A stretch of DNA of 10,131 bases from Elusimicrobiota bacterium (GTDB taxonomy: Bacteria; Elusimicrobiota; Elusimicrobia; UBA1565; UBA9628), in assembly GCA_028871595.1 (NCBI GenBank), contig JAGWMT010000102.1:1-10131 (forward strand), written 5' to 3'. This document shows positions 1-7,000 of the stretch, piece by piece (position 1 is the stretch's first letter; each line of letters opens with the position of its first letter). The position numbers and the translations under genes are program-made. The notes under the pieces are model-generated. The model had not been told where the DNA came from, did no database searches, and worked only from the letters and a program-made list of their open reading frames with translations.

Positions 1-108
1 TTCCGCCGCGTCGCCGACGCGTTCGCGGAGGGCCTGAAGGACCTGATCGCCCGCTGCGAAGGCCATCCGGCGTACGAGGAGCTTTATGGCCGCCCCCGCG
101 TCTCCTGA
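1..108 (+). CDS. C-terminal end of an unidentified upstream protein (5' truncated)
   Basis: The frame starting at base 1 is open for 35 codons and ends at TGA 106-108. Codon use is strongly coding-like: nearly all third positions are G or C (exceptions are GAA, CAT, CTT and TAT). The visible tail reads FRRVADAFAEGLKDLIARCE and then a short hydrophilic end, consistent with a terminal helix. There is one cysteine and no recognisable motif, so no function is proposed. It overlaps the next gene by 23 bases and probably belongs to the same operon. The start and most of the protein lie outside the window. Confidence 0.7.
   Translation, partial: FRRVADAFAEGLKDLIARCEGHPAYEELYGRPRVS
76..81 (+). promoter_or_regulatory. 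Ribosome binding site for the first radical SAM gene
   Basis: GAGGAG at 76-81 lies 4 bases before the ATG at 86, inside the end of the upstream coding region. It supports this ATG as the start; the same frame has a TGA upstream at 35-37, so little extension is possible. Confidence 0.7.
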
Positions 109-1243
109 CGCCGGCGCCGCCTACGGCCCCTCGGAGCTCTCGCGCCTGCGCGCGAAGGGGCTGGCGACGAACAAGGAAATACGCCGCTTCAAGGTGGCGA
201 TCAACACCGCCTGTCCGTTACGCTGCGAGTACTGCTTCATCGATAAGGACTCAGGCGAGGTGATTTCTTGGGATCACGTGGCCGGATTGGTGCGCTTCCT
301 TTTATCCTCGCCGGGCCCGGTCAAAAAACTTCTGTTGTACGGCGGGGAGCCGTTTCTCAATTTTCCGCTCGTTAAAGAAATCGCGCTGTACGCGCGCGCC
401 GAAGCCGTGAAGGCCGGCAAGGACCTGGATTTATCCATCTGCACGAGCGCCGCGCTGCCGTTGAAGCGGGAGTGGCTCCAGTTTCTTTCGGACCAACGAT
501 TTTTTCTCTCCGTGAGCATGGACGGCGACGAGGCGACGCATGACGCTCACCGGAGGGACAAAAAGAACAAGGGCTCGTGGCGGAAAATGATCCCGAATCT
601 GCCGCTCGTCTTCGACACCATCGGCAAACGGCGTTCCATGGCGATCCAATGCGTGCATCCGGACAACGTCGGGAAGATGCTGGACAACTACAAGACCTTG
701 GTCGGACTGGGATTCGAAAATATCGAGATCGAGGTGATCCACGGCTTCGGCTGGAAGGAGAAGAAGCATCTGTTCCGGCCCATGATGCAGAAGGTCCTGG
801 ATCACGTCTGGGCGGAGGCCCAGGAGGGGCGCTTCCTGTCCGTCGTCTGCTCCTTGGTGCCGCTGATGCTGAAGGACGGCATCGTCCGGGAGGACTGGTG
901 CCCGTTCCACTCGTCCATGGAGACCTATCCCGACGGGAATTTCTCGTTCTATCCCTTCGCGTTCGTGGACTGGGAGGGGCGCAAGCGCTCGAAGGTCGGC
1001 GACGTGGAGGCCGGGGTGCCGGAGCGCTACCGCGCGTGCACCTTCGACCTCGCGACCGAGACCTGCAAGAACTGCACCTCGGATTACTACCGGAACCCGT
1101 CGGTCAACGAGGGCAACGATCCCTACCGCTGGCGCACGGAGATGGCCCGGGCGTTCATGGACCGCGTCGCCCTGGCCGCGCGGACCGAGCCCGCCATGAA
1201 AGCGTACCTGAAGGAGGCGCTGATCCGGTGCCGCATCAGCTGA
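86..1243 (+). CDS. Radical SAM protein with SPASM/Twitch-like C-terminal cysteines
   Basis: A 385-residue protein. The radical SAM motif CPLRCEYC gives C43, C47 and C50 (C-x3-C-x2-C), ligands of the [4Fe-4S] cluster that cleaves S-adenosylmethionine. YGGEP at 85-89 is the SAM amino-group binding motif, and SVSMDGDEATHDAHR at 142-156 matches the 'S-DG-xx-H-xxR' region common in SPASM-family enzymes. The C-terminal part has C272 in a 'CPFHSSMETYPDG' strand, then C318, C327 and C330, enough for one auxiliary cluster; C255 is extra. Family members modify peptides or proteins, including RiPP maturases and anaerobic sulfatase-maturing enzymes; the substrate here is unknown. The first 33 residues are Ala-rich and unassigned. 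Expected to be cytoplasmic: no signal peptide or membrane segment. The 5' half is less GC-rich than the rest of the block (26 A/T in 60 at 241-300). The only ATG start in the operon. Overlaps the next gene by 16 bases. Confidence 0.9.
   Translation: MAAPASPDAGAAYGPSELSRLRAKGLATNKEIRRFKVAINTACPLRCEYCFIDKDSGEVISWDHVAGLVRFLLSSPGPVKKLLLYGGEPFLNFPLVKEIALYARAEAVKAGKDLDLSICTSAALPLKREWLQFLSDQRFFLSVSMDGDEATHDAHRRDKKNKGSWRKMIPNLPLVFDTIGKRRSMAIQCVHPDNVGKMLDNYKTLVGLGFENIEIEVIHGFGWKEKKHLFRPMMQKVLDHVWAEAQEGRFLSVVCSLVPLMLKDGIVREDWCPFHSSMETYPDGNFSFYPFAFVDWEGRKRSKVGDVEAGVPERYRACTFDLATETCKNCTSDYYRNPSVNEGNDPYRWRTEMARAFMDRVALAARTEPAMKAYLKEALIRCRIS
1211..1217 (+). promoter_or_regulatory. Ribosome binding site that fixes the GTG start of the TPR-radical SAM fusion
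   Basis: AAGGAGG at 1211-1217 is a near-perfect Shine-Dalgarno sequence 10 bases before GTG 1228. The reading frame is open far upstream (to before 577), but that part lies inside the previous gene in another frame. This site is the best reason to place the start at 1228 and not at TTG 1246 or GTG 1288. Confidence 0.7.
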
Positions 1244-4200
1244 CCTTGCTGGGCTCTTCGCGCGGCGCGATCCTGCGCCGCGGCGCGGTGAAGGCCAACC
1301 TGATCCACCACCTGGCCTACGCGGGCGGGGAGTCCGTCCTGCGCCGCCTGGGGCGCGCGTACGTCCCGCCGCGCGACTGGGTCCCGGCCTCGGGTCGCGG
1401 GGCGCCCCCGGCTTTGGTCCGCGCGTTCGACGCCGCCCTGGCCGTGCCGACCGCGAAGCTCCGGCGCGGCCACCCGGCGCTGCGCGCGCTGGACGCCCAC
1501 GCCGCGCGCGGGGAGTTCTGGGCGCACGTCGGCCTGGCTTTGAACCTGCTGCGCGTGTGGGACGGAGACGGGGCGTTCCGCGAATCCCTGGCGCATGCCG
1601 ACGCGGCGCTGGCGCTGGAGCCGGACTGGGCCTGGGGCTTCCTGCTGCGCGGGGAGATCAATCGCTCGCTGATCGACTACGCGGGCGGCGCGCAGGACCT
1701 GCGCCGCGCGAGCGTCCTGGACCCGGCGTGGTCCTGGGCGCACGGCTTCCTGTCGCGGGCCGTGTTCCAGGGGGGCACCGACGAGAACGGACTGCCGCCG
1801 CTGGACGAGGCGATCCGGCTGGGGCCGAAGGAAGGCTTCCTGCTTTGCTGGCGCGGCGAGGCGTACCGGCGCCTGGGCCGGGCGGGCGAGGCCGCGCGGG
1901 ATTTCGACGCGGGGCTGGCCCTCGACCCGGACTACGACCAGGGCCACGGCTGGCGCGCGCGCCTCCTGGACGCGCAAGGCCGCCATGACGAGGCGGCCGC
2001 GGCGCTCCGCCGCGGGATCGCCCTGTGCCCGCAGTTCGAGAAAGCGCGTCGCCAACTGGTGCGCTCCCTGCGCGGCGCCGGGCGGACCGCCGAGGCGCTG
2101 CGCGAGCTGGACCGGGCGGCGCGCCTGAACCACCGCAACGACTGGCTGGGCGTGTGGCGCGCCGAAGGCCAGCCCGACGGAGCGTCCGCGCGGCAGGCGC
2201 TGGCGGAGCTGGACGCGCACCTGGCGCGGCGGCCGCGCGACGTGCGGGCGCTGGCCTGGAAAGGGGAGACCTTGACCCAGATCGGGCGCCTGGCCGAGGG
2301 CTTGGCCGCGCTCGACGCGGCGCTGACGAGGTCGCCGCGCGACGCCGCCGCGCGCGCCTGGCGCGGAGAGGCGCTGCTCCGCCTGGGGCGCGTCGCCGAG
2401 GCCCGCGCCGACCTGGACCGCGCCGTCGCGCTCGACCCAAGCGACGGCCGCGCGTGGGCCTGGCGCGGGCGAGCCCGCCTGCTCTCCGGCGACTCCGCGG
2501 GCGCGGAGTCCGACCTGACGCGCGCGCTGGGCGCGCGGCGCGTGGAGTACGCGTGGATCTCCGCCTGGCGCGGCGAGGCGCGCCTGGCGCTGGCGCTGGC
2601 GCGGCCGGCCGCGGCGCGCGCGGACCTGGACGCGGCCATCGCCCTCGATCCGGGCCAGGGTTATTTTTTCGCGCTGCGCGCGAAGTCGCGCGCCGCGGCG
2701 GGCGACGCGGCCGGCGCCGCCGCGGACCTGGAGACCGCGCGCCTCCGCCGCGGCCCCGTGCCGGACCCGGCGGGCCCCGTGCGCTGGGGCGAACTGCCGT
2801 GGCGCGCGATCCTGGCGGCCGAAGACGAGCGCCGGGCGGGGCGCCCGGCCCGCGCGCTGCGCCTCATGGCGCCGGTGCTCAAGGCGCACGGCGAGGACGC
2901 GCCCTGGCTGTACGTCCTGCGCTACCGCCTGAAGCGCGAGGCCGGGCTTCCCGGCGCGCTGCGCGACGCGGACCGCGCGTTCCGTCTGGACCCGGCGTCG
3001 TGCTGGATCGCCGGCCAGGGCGACGCGCCCGCCGGGGCGGCCCTGCAGGCCCGGCGCCTGCGCGACGACTGGCGCGGCTTCTACAGCGAGGCGGCCTCGG
3101 CGCCGCTGCACGCCTACCGCGGGCAGGACCTGCTCCGCCGCGGCGAGACGGCCCTGGGCCTGCACGCGCTCGAGCGGGCGGCGGGACTTGAGCCCGCGGG
3201 CTGGATCCTGGCTTGGCTGGGCGAGGCGCTGCGGACCATGGGCCGCACCGACGAGGCCCAAGCCGCGCTGGACCGCGCGCTGAAGCTGGACCCGCGCTAC
3301 GACAACGCCTGGGCCTGGCGGGCGACGTTGAAGCTGGGCGCCGGCGACGCGGCCGGCGCGCTGTCCGATCTGGACCGGGCCCTGGCGCTGAGGCCGACCG
3401 CGCGCGCGTGGCACGACCGCGCGCGGGCGCTGCGCGCGCTGGGCCGCGTTCCGGAGTCTCTCGATTCCCTGGAACGGGCGGTCCGCTTGAACGCGGAGCT
3501 GGGCTGGAACGGCCCGCGGCCGGAGGCGGCCGCCGCGGCGCTCGCGGAGATCCGCTCCTTGGACTCCGGCAAAGAGCCGCGCCTGGCCGAATGGGAAGGG
3601 GAGACCTTGCTGCGCTTGGGCCGGACGGCCGAGGCGTTGGCGGCGCTCAAGGACGCGGCGAGCGCCTGGGGTTTGGCCTGGAGGGGCGAGGCGCGCCTGC
3701 GTTCCGAAGGCCTGACGGCCGGCGCCGCGCGCGACCTGGCCGACGCCGCGCGACGCGATCCGCGCTGGGCGAAGGCGCGCGCCCTGGCCGCCGAGGCGGC
3801 GTTCCGCACCGGCGACCGCGCCAAGGCGCTGGGACACGCGCGCGCGGCGGCGAGGCTCAATCCGTACTCCGCGCGCCTGCGCGTCCTGCTGGCCAAGGCC
3901 CTGCTGTGGTCCGGCCGCCGCGCCGCGGCGGCGCGGCCGCTGCGCGACGCCCTGCGCCTACTCCCGGCGCACGGCGAGGCGCGGCGCCTCCAGGAGGCCC
4001 TCCGCGCCGGCCGCGCCCCGGTGGTGACGACCCTGCTGGGCGAGCTCCCGGCGCCGGATTCGGAGCCGAAGTCGCTGGAGTTCTTCGTCAACTACGCGTG
4101 CAACGCGAAATGCCCGTTCTGCTTCAATCCGCCCGATGCGTCGCCGGAGCTGGAGCGCGGCCTTCCGCTGCCGGAATTGGCGCGGCGCCTGCTCCAGGGC

Positions 4201-5028
4201 TGGCGCGACGGCTACCGCGCGGTGAAGTTCATCGGCGGAGAGGTCACGGTCCGCGACGACCTGCCGCAGATCCTGGCCTTGGCGCGGCGCATCGGCTATC
4301 AATCCATCCAATTGACGACCAACGGGATCCGCCTGGCGGATCCCGCCTACGCGCGGAAGCTGGCGGCGCTGGGGGTGGACCGCGTGCGCTTCTCCGTGCA
4401 CGGCCACACCCCGGAGCTGCACGACCGGCTGGTCGCCGTGCCCGGCGCGCTGGCGAAGATCGAGAAAGCCGCGCGGCTGATGCAGGCCCTGGGCGTTTCC
4501 GTGGGCGTTAATTACGTGTTGAACAAGATCAACGCCGGCGCGTTCCCGGACACCGTCGAGTGGCTGTACCGGACCCTCGGAACCGACGACGTGATCGTCT
4601 ATTTCATCCGCTACCAGGGCTTCGGGGCCCTCCCCGAGAACAAGGAGCTGCTGAAGCTGCGCTTCTCCGAGGCGGTCGGTCCCGTGCGCGAGGGTTTCGC
4701 GCGCCTGCGGGCGCTCGGCGCCGCACGGATGCCGCAGCTGATCCATTTCGCGCCGTGCGTGGCGCCGGAGCTGGCGCCGTTCATGCTGGACTGGACCGTG
4801 GATCCCGCCGGCAGCGGCCAGGGAAACACGCCCGAGGACCGCGTGACCCTGCCCGACGGCCGCGGCGGCCTGATCCACGAGGTCACCAACCGCGGCAAGC
4901 GCGCCGTCTCCGCCTGCGCGGCGTGCGCGCTGAAGGACCGCTGCCTGGGCATCGAGGAGAACTACGCGGCCGAGTTCGGCGAAGCCGAGTTCCTCCCGGT
5001 CCTGCCCGAGGAGGCCGCGGCCGCGTGA
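1228..5028 (+). CDS. Long TPR solenoid fused to a C-terminal radical SAM/Twitch-like enzyme
   Basis: A 1266-residue protein, if it starts at GTG 1228. Residues 1-95 are unassigned. About 95-925 form a tetratricopeptide array with a repeated 'W-R-G-E-A-x-x-R-L-G-R' A-helix and 'D-L-D-R-A-x-x-L-D-P' B-helix pattern; clear units lie near 205-233, 376-404, 661-690 and 694-722. A short linker leads to a radical SAM domain from about 949: C958, C962 and C965 in CNAKCPFC, followed by FNPP; IGGEV at 1002-1006 replaces the usual GGEP. C1177 in 'PCVAPELA' and C1230, C1233, C1239 (C-x2-C-x5-C) give four ligands, as expected for one auxiliary [4Fe-4S] cluster. TPR solenoids bind peptides and proteins, so the array may present the substrate or assemble partner enzymes; this is inference. 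The enzyme half has a close paralogue immediately downstream. No signal peptide or membrane segment. Substrate unknown. Residues 1-20 depend on the start choice. Confidence 0.88.
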   Translation: MPHQLTLLGSSRGAILRRGAVKANLIHHLAYAGGESVLRRLGRAYVPPRDWVPASGRGAPPALVRAFDAALAVPTAKLRRGHPALRALDAHAARGEFWAHVGLALNLLRVWDGDGAFRESLAHADAALALEPDWAWGFLLRGEINRSLIDYAGGAQDLRRASVLDPAWSWAHGFLSRAVFQGGTDENGLPPLDEAIRLGPKEGFLLCWRGEAYRRLGRAGEAARDFDAGLALDPDYDQGHGWRARLLDAQGRHDEAAAALRRGIALCPQFEKARRQLVRSLRGAGRTAEALRELDRAARLNHRNDWLGVWRAEGQPDGASARQALAELDAHLARRPRDVRALAWKGETLTQIGRLAEGLAALDAALTRSPRDAAARAWRGEALLRLGRVAEARADLDRAVALDPSDGRAWAWRGRARLLSGDSAGAESDLTRALGARRVEYAWISAWRGEARLALALARPAAARADLDAAIALDPGQGYFFALRAKSRAAAGDAAGAAADLETARLRRGPVPDPAGPVRWGELPWRAILAAEDERRAGRPARALRLMAPVLKAHGEDAPWLYVLRYRLKREAGLPGALRDADRAFRLDPASCWIAGQGDAPAGAALQARRLRDDWRGFYSEAASAPLHAYRGQDLLRRGETALGLHALERAAGLEPAGWILAWLGEALRTMGRTDEAQAALDRALKLDPRYDNAWAWRATLKLGAGDAAGALSDLDRALALRPTARAWHDRARALRALGRVPESLDSLERAVRLNAELGWNGPRPEAAAAALAEIRSLDSGKEPRLAEWEGETLLRLGRTAEALAALKDAASAWGLAWRGEARLRSEGLTAGAARDLADAARRDPRWAKARALAAEAAFRTGDRAKALGHARAAARLNPYSARLRVLLAKALLWSGRRAAAARPLRDALRLLPAHGEARRLQEALRAGRAPVVTTLLGELPAPDSEPKSLEFFVNYACNAKCPFCFNPPDASPELERGLPLPELARRLLQGWRDGYRAVKFIGGEVTVRDDLPQILALARRIGYQSIQLTTNGIRLADPAYARKLAALGVDRVRFSVHGHTPELHDRLVAVPGALAKIEKAARLMQALGVSVGVNYVLNKINAGAFPDTVEWLYRTLGTDDVIVYFIRYQGFGALPENKELLKLRFSEAVGPVREGFARLRALGAARMPQLIHFAPCVAPELAPFMLDWTVDPAGSGQGNTPEDRVTLPDGRGGLIHEVTNRGKRAVSACAACALKDRCLGIEENYAAEFGEAEFLPVLPEEAAAA
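1510..4002 (+). repeat. TPR-encoding repeat array in the fusion gene
   Basis: This stretch encodes roughly twenty degenerate 34-residue repeats. Short exact DNA repeats remain: TGGCGCGGCGAGGCG occurs at 1849-1863 and 2566-2580, and again in the other TPR gene at 7983-7997. A longer period is also visible by eye: residues about 190-365 align in register with about 644-812, including matching non-TPR inserts after 'ARLN' (298) and 'VRLN' (752). This suggests that half of the array was duplicated. The boundaries are approximate. Confidence 0.8.
5008..5014 (+). promoter_or_regulatory. Ribosome binding site for the stand-alone radical SAM paralogue
   Basis: GAGGAGG at 5008-5014 sits 10 bases before GTG 5025 and also encodes the Glu-Glu-Ala end of the fusion protein. 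Start and upstream stop overlap as GTGA, which favours termination-reinitiation. Confidence 0.65.
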
Positions 5029-5990
5029 GAACGCACGACGCCGTCTTCGAGCTGTTCCTGAACTACGCCTGCCAGGCGAAGTGCGCCTTCTGCTACAATC
5101 CGCCGATCACCGACGAACTCCTGCGCCGCGAGCTGTCCTTCGCGCAGGCGGCCGAGGCCCTGTACGCCGCCGCGCGCGGCGGCGCCAAGAAGCTCAATCT
5201 CCACGGCGGCGAGGTCACGCTCCGCGACGATCTGCCGAAAATTCTGCGGCTGGCGCGAAAGGTCGGATTCACGGAGATCACCCTCGTCACGAACGGCGTG
5301 CGGCTGGGAGACGAGCGATATGCCCGTTCGTTGATCGCGGCGGGGGTCACGCACGTGCGCATGTCGCTGCACGCGGGAGAGGCCGTACTTCATGACCGCA
5401 TCGTCGTCGTCCCCGGCGCGTTCGAGAGATTGACGCGGGGGATCGCGCACCTGAAGAAGCTGGGCGTCCCGGTGGGGCTCAACTTCGTGATCGTCCGCGC
5501 GAACGCGAAGGCCCTTCCGGCATTCCTGCGCCGCTTCGTTCTGCGGGAAAAAATCGAGGATGTGATCGTGTACTTCCCTCACGAGCGCGGCATGATGGGA
5601 CTGAACGCGGCCGCGATCGGCGTTTCCTATTCCGAGGCGCGCGGGCCGCTGCTGGCTTCGGCCGCCCTGCTGGACAAGGCCGGAAAGCTGGGAGCCTTGC
5701 TGATCGCCAACGTTCCGCCCTGCGCCGCGCCGGAACTGGCCGACCTCCTGCTCGACTGGGAGCGCGACCCGGGGGCCGCGCCGGCGGGCATGCTGGGTCC
5801 CGAGGGACGCGCCACCGACCTGAAAGCCATGAAGGACGGCCAGAAGGGACGCGTGCCGGCCTGCCGGGCCTGCGCCCTGAAGGACCGCTGCCGCGGCGTC
5901 GAGCCCGAGTACGTCCGGCGCTTCGGCGACGGCGAGTTCCGAGCGCTGGCCACGGCGCCGCCGGCGCTGGCCGGGACGGTGGGCCTGTGA
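5025..5990 (+). CDS. Radical SAM protein, paralogue of the fusion's enzyme domain
   Basis: A 321-residue protein starting at GTG 5025, which overlaps the upstream TGA as GTGA. The start leaves only 15 residues before the cluster motif, and it aligns with the point where the enzyme domain of the upstream fusion begins. C16, C20 and C23 in CQAKCAFC bind the SAM-cleaving [4Fe-4S] cluster and are followed by YNPP. HGGEVTLRDDLP at 60-71 is nearly the same as GGEVTVRDDLP in the fusion. C233 in 'PPCAAPELA', then C280, C283 and C289 (C-x2-C-x5-C) followed by 'RGVEPEYVRRFG', form a Twitch-like site for one auxiliary cluster. The domain order, motif spacing and GGEV variant are shared with residues 949-1266 upstream, so the pair arose by duplication or by domain fusion. 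No TPR is attached. It probably acts on a related substrate or partners the fusion. The central part (for example 5221-5280, 25 A/T in 60) is less GC-rich than the TPR genes. Confidence 0.9.
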   Translation: MRTHDAVFELFLNYACQAKCAFCYNPPITDELLRRELSFAQAAEALYAAARGGAKKLNLHGGEVTLRDDLPKILRLARKVGFTEITLVTNGVRLGDERYARSLIAAGVTHVRMSLHAGEAVLHDRIVVVPGAFERLTRGIAHLKKLGVPVGLNFVIVRANAKALPAFLRRFVLREKIEDVIVYFPHERGMMGLNAAAIGVSYSEARGPLLASAALLDKAGKLGALLIANVPPCAAPELADLLLDWERDPGAAPAGMLGPEGRATDLKAMKDGQKGRVPACRACALKDRCRGVEPEYVRRFGDGEFRALATAPPALAGTVGL

Positions 5991-7000
5991 ACCTTCTCCT
6001 GTTCCTCTCCGACCGCTGCAACATGTCCTGCGATTACTGTTTCCTGGACCTGAACGGCAAGCCCGGCGCGGTGCTCAGCGAGACGAACGCCGCGCGGGCC
6101 CTGGACCGCCACCTGGCCGCGCACGGGAGCCGCGCGCGCGTGACGATCCTGGGAGGAGAACCTCTGCTGCACCCGGACCTGGCCCTGTCCGTCGCCCGCC
6201 GGGCCCGCGCGGGGGGCGCGAAGGTCACCCTCGTGACCAACGCGACGAAGGCGACGCCGGAGATTTCCTCCGCGCTGGCCGCGCTGGGCGTGGAGCTGTC
6301 CGCCAGCGTGGACGGTCCCGCGGAGGTCCACGACCGCCACCGCCGGATGGCGGGGGGCGGACCGTCGCACGCCGCGGTCGCCGCCGCATTGGAACGGATG
6401 GACCCGGAGCAATGGCGCGCGAACCTGGTGCTGTCCGAGGACACGGCGGGAAAGCTGCTCTCCAGCGTCGAGTGGCTGCGCGCGCGCGGCTTCCGGCGCC
6501 TGTCCTTCCACGCGGATGTGCGCGCGCCCTGGAACGACGCGGCCCACGCCTCGCTGACGGCCGCGCTGGAGGGTTTCGCCCGCTACGCCCGCGCGCTGCG
6601 CAAGGCCTCGCCGGGCGCGCTGACGTTGTGGCACTTGGACAGCTTCCGCGCGCGCGCGCCCGTGTCCATCGGGGACGAATTGATCCTCGGGGCCGACGGG
6701 CGCTACTACGCGTCCGACGCGTACCTGGCCCCGCCCTACGGCGCGGGCCTGGAGGGCGCGATCGGCGACGCGACGTCGGGACCCGATCTGAAGCGCCGGG
6801 ACGCGTTCTTGAGCGAGGCGGCCGCCGGTTGCCGCGCGGCTTTGGACGGCCGCGAGGTGTTCACCTCGCCGGTGGAGTCCTGGCTGCTGGCGAAGGTCCA
6901 AGGCCGAGATCCCGTCGCCGCCGTGCGCGCTTTCGCGCGCGCCGACGGCGCGCTGGGCGACGCGCTGTCGTCCTTGGCCCGGGAGGCGGCCGTTGCCTAA
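5987..7000 (+). CDS. Radical SAM protein with a cysteine-poor SPASM-like C-terminus
   Basis: A 337-residue protein from GTG 5987, overlapping the previous stop as GTGA; no earlier start is available in frame. The Shine-Dalgarno is weak (GGTGGG at 5978-5983, only 3 bases away), so translation probably depends on coupling. C11, C15 and C18 in CNMSCDYC bind the radical SAM cluster; LGGEP at 55-59 is the SAM motif, and SASVDGPAEVHDRHR at 105-119 matches the SPASM-family region. The C-terminal part still has a strand resembling SPASM ('LGADGRYYASDAYL', 234-247, and 'AIGDAT' later), but the position usually held by cysteine in 'DG-xx-Y-x-C' is serine or alanine. The only other cysteine in the protein is C282. 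It therefore should lack auxiliary clusters, unlike the other radical SAM proteins here. Expected in the cytoplasm. The substrate is unknown; a role as a partner subunit or an enzyme with a simpler reaction is possible. Confidence 0.87.
   Translation: MNLLLFLSDRCNMSCDYCFLDLNGKPGAVLSETNAARALDRHLAAHGSRARVTILGGEPLLHPDLALSVARRARAGGAKVTLVTNATKATPEISSALAALGVELSASVDGPAEVHDRHRRMAGGGPSHAAVAAALERMDPEQWRANLVLSEDTAGKLLSSVEWLRARGFRRLSFHADVRAPWNDAAHASLTAALEGFARYARALRKASPGALTLWHLDSFRARAPVSIGDELILGADGRYYASDAYLAPPYGAGLEGAIGDATSGPDLKRRDAFLSEAAAGCRAALDGREVFTSPVESWLLAKVQGRDPVAAVRAFARADGALGDALSSLAREAAVA
6982..6986 (+). promoter_or_regulatory. Ribosome binding site supporting a TTG start
   Basis: GGAGG at 6982-6986, 6 bases before TTG 6993. 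The spacing is good and the frame has no earlier start, which supports the rare TTG codon. It lies in codons for the C-terminal 'REAAVA' of the previous protein. Confidence 0.6.

Noticed and set aside
577..1227. Possible ATG start at 577 for the long TPR-radical SAM protein
   Set aside because: This part is an Arg/Gly/Pro-rich reading of the previous gene in another frame. The AAGGAGG at 1211-1217 and GTG at 1228 give a start consistent with the small overlaps seen at the other junctions.
1849..2580. Short direct DNA repeats as a CRISPR or mobile-element signal
   Set aside because: The repeats lie in coding frame, at irregular multiples of TPR units, with no spacers, inverted ends or target duplications. 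They are explained by TPR coding.
1123..3837. 904-codon open frame on the minus strand opposite the TPR region
   Set aside because: Composed almost entirely of Arg, Ala, Gly, Pro and Gln with no domain pattern. It is the expected antisense shadow of a very GC-rich gene whose third positions are G or C; the + strand has clear TPR motifs.
4560..5024. Upstream extension of the 321-residue radical SAM protein
   Set aside because: It overlaps the conserved cluster-binding part of the fusion in a different frame and reads as Arg-rich shadow. GTG 5025 fits the GTGA overlap and the paralogue alignment.
5960..6000. GC-rich inverted repeats at gene junctions as terminators
   Set aside because: GC palindromes such as GGCCGCGGCC are common by chance at this composition, no T-run follows, and the genes overlap, so termination here would cut the operon.
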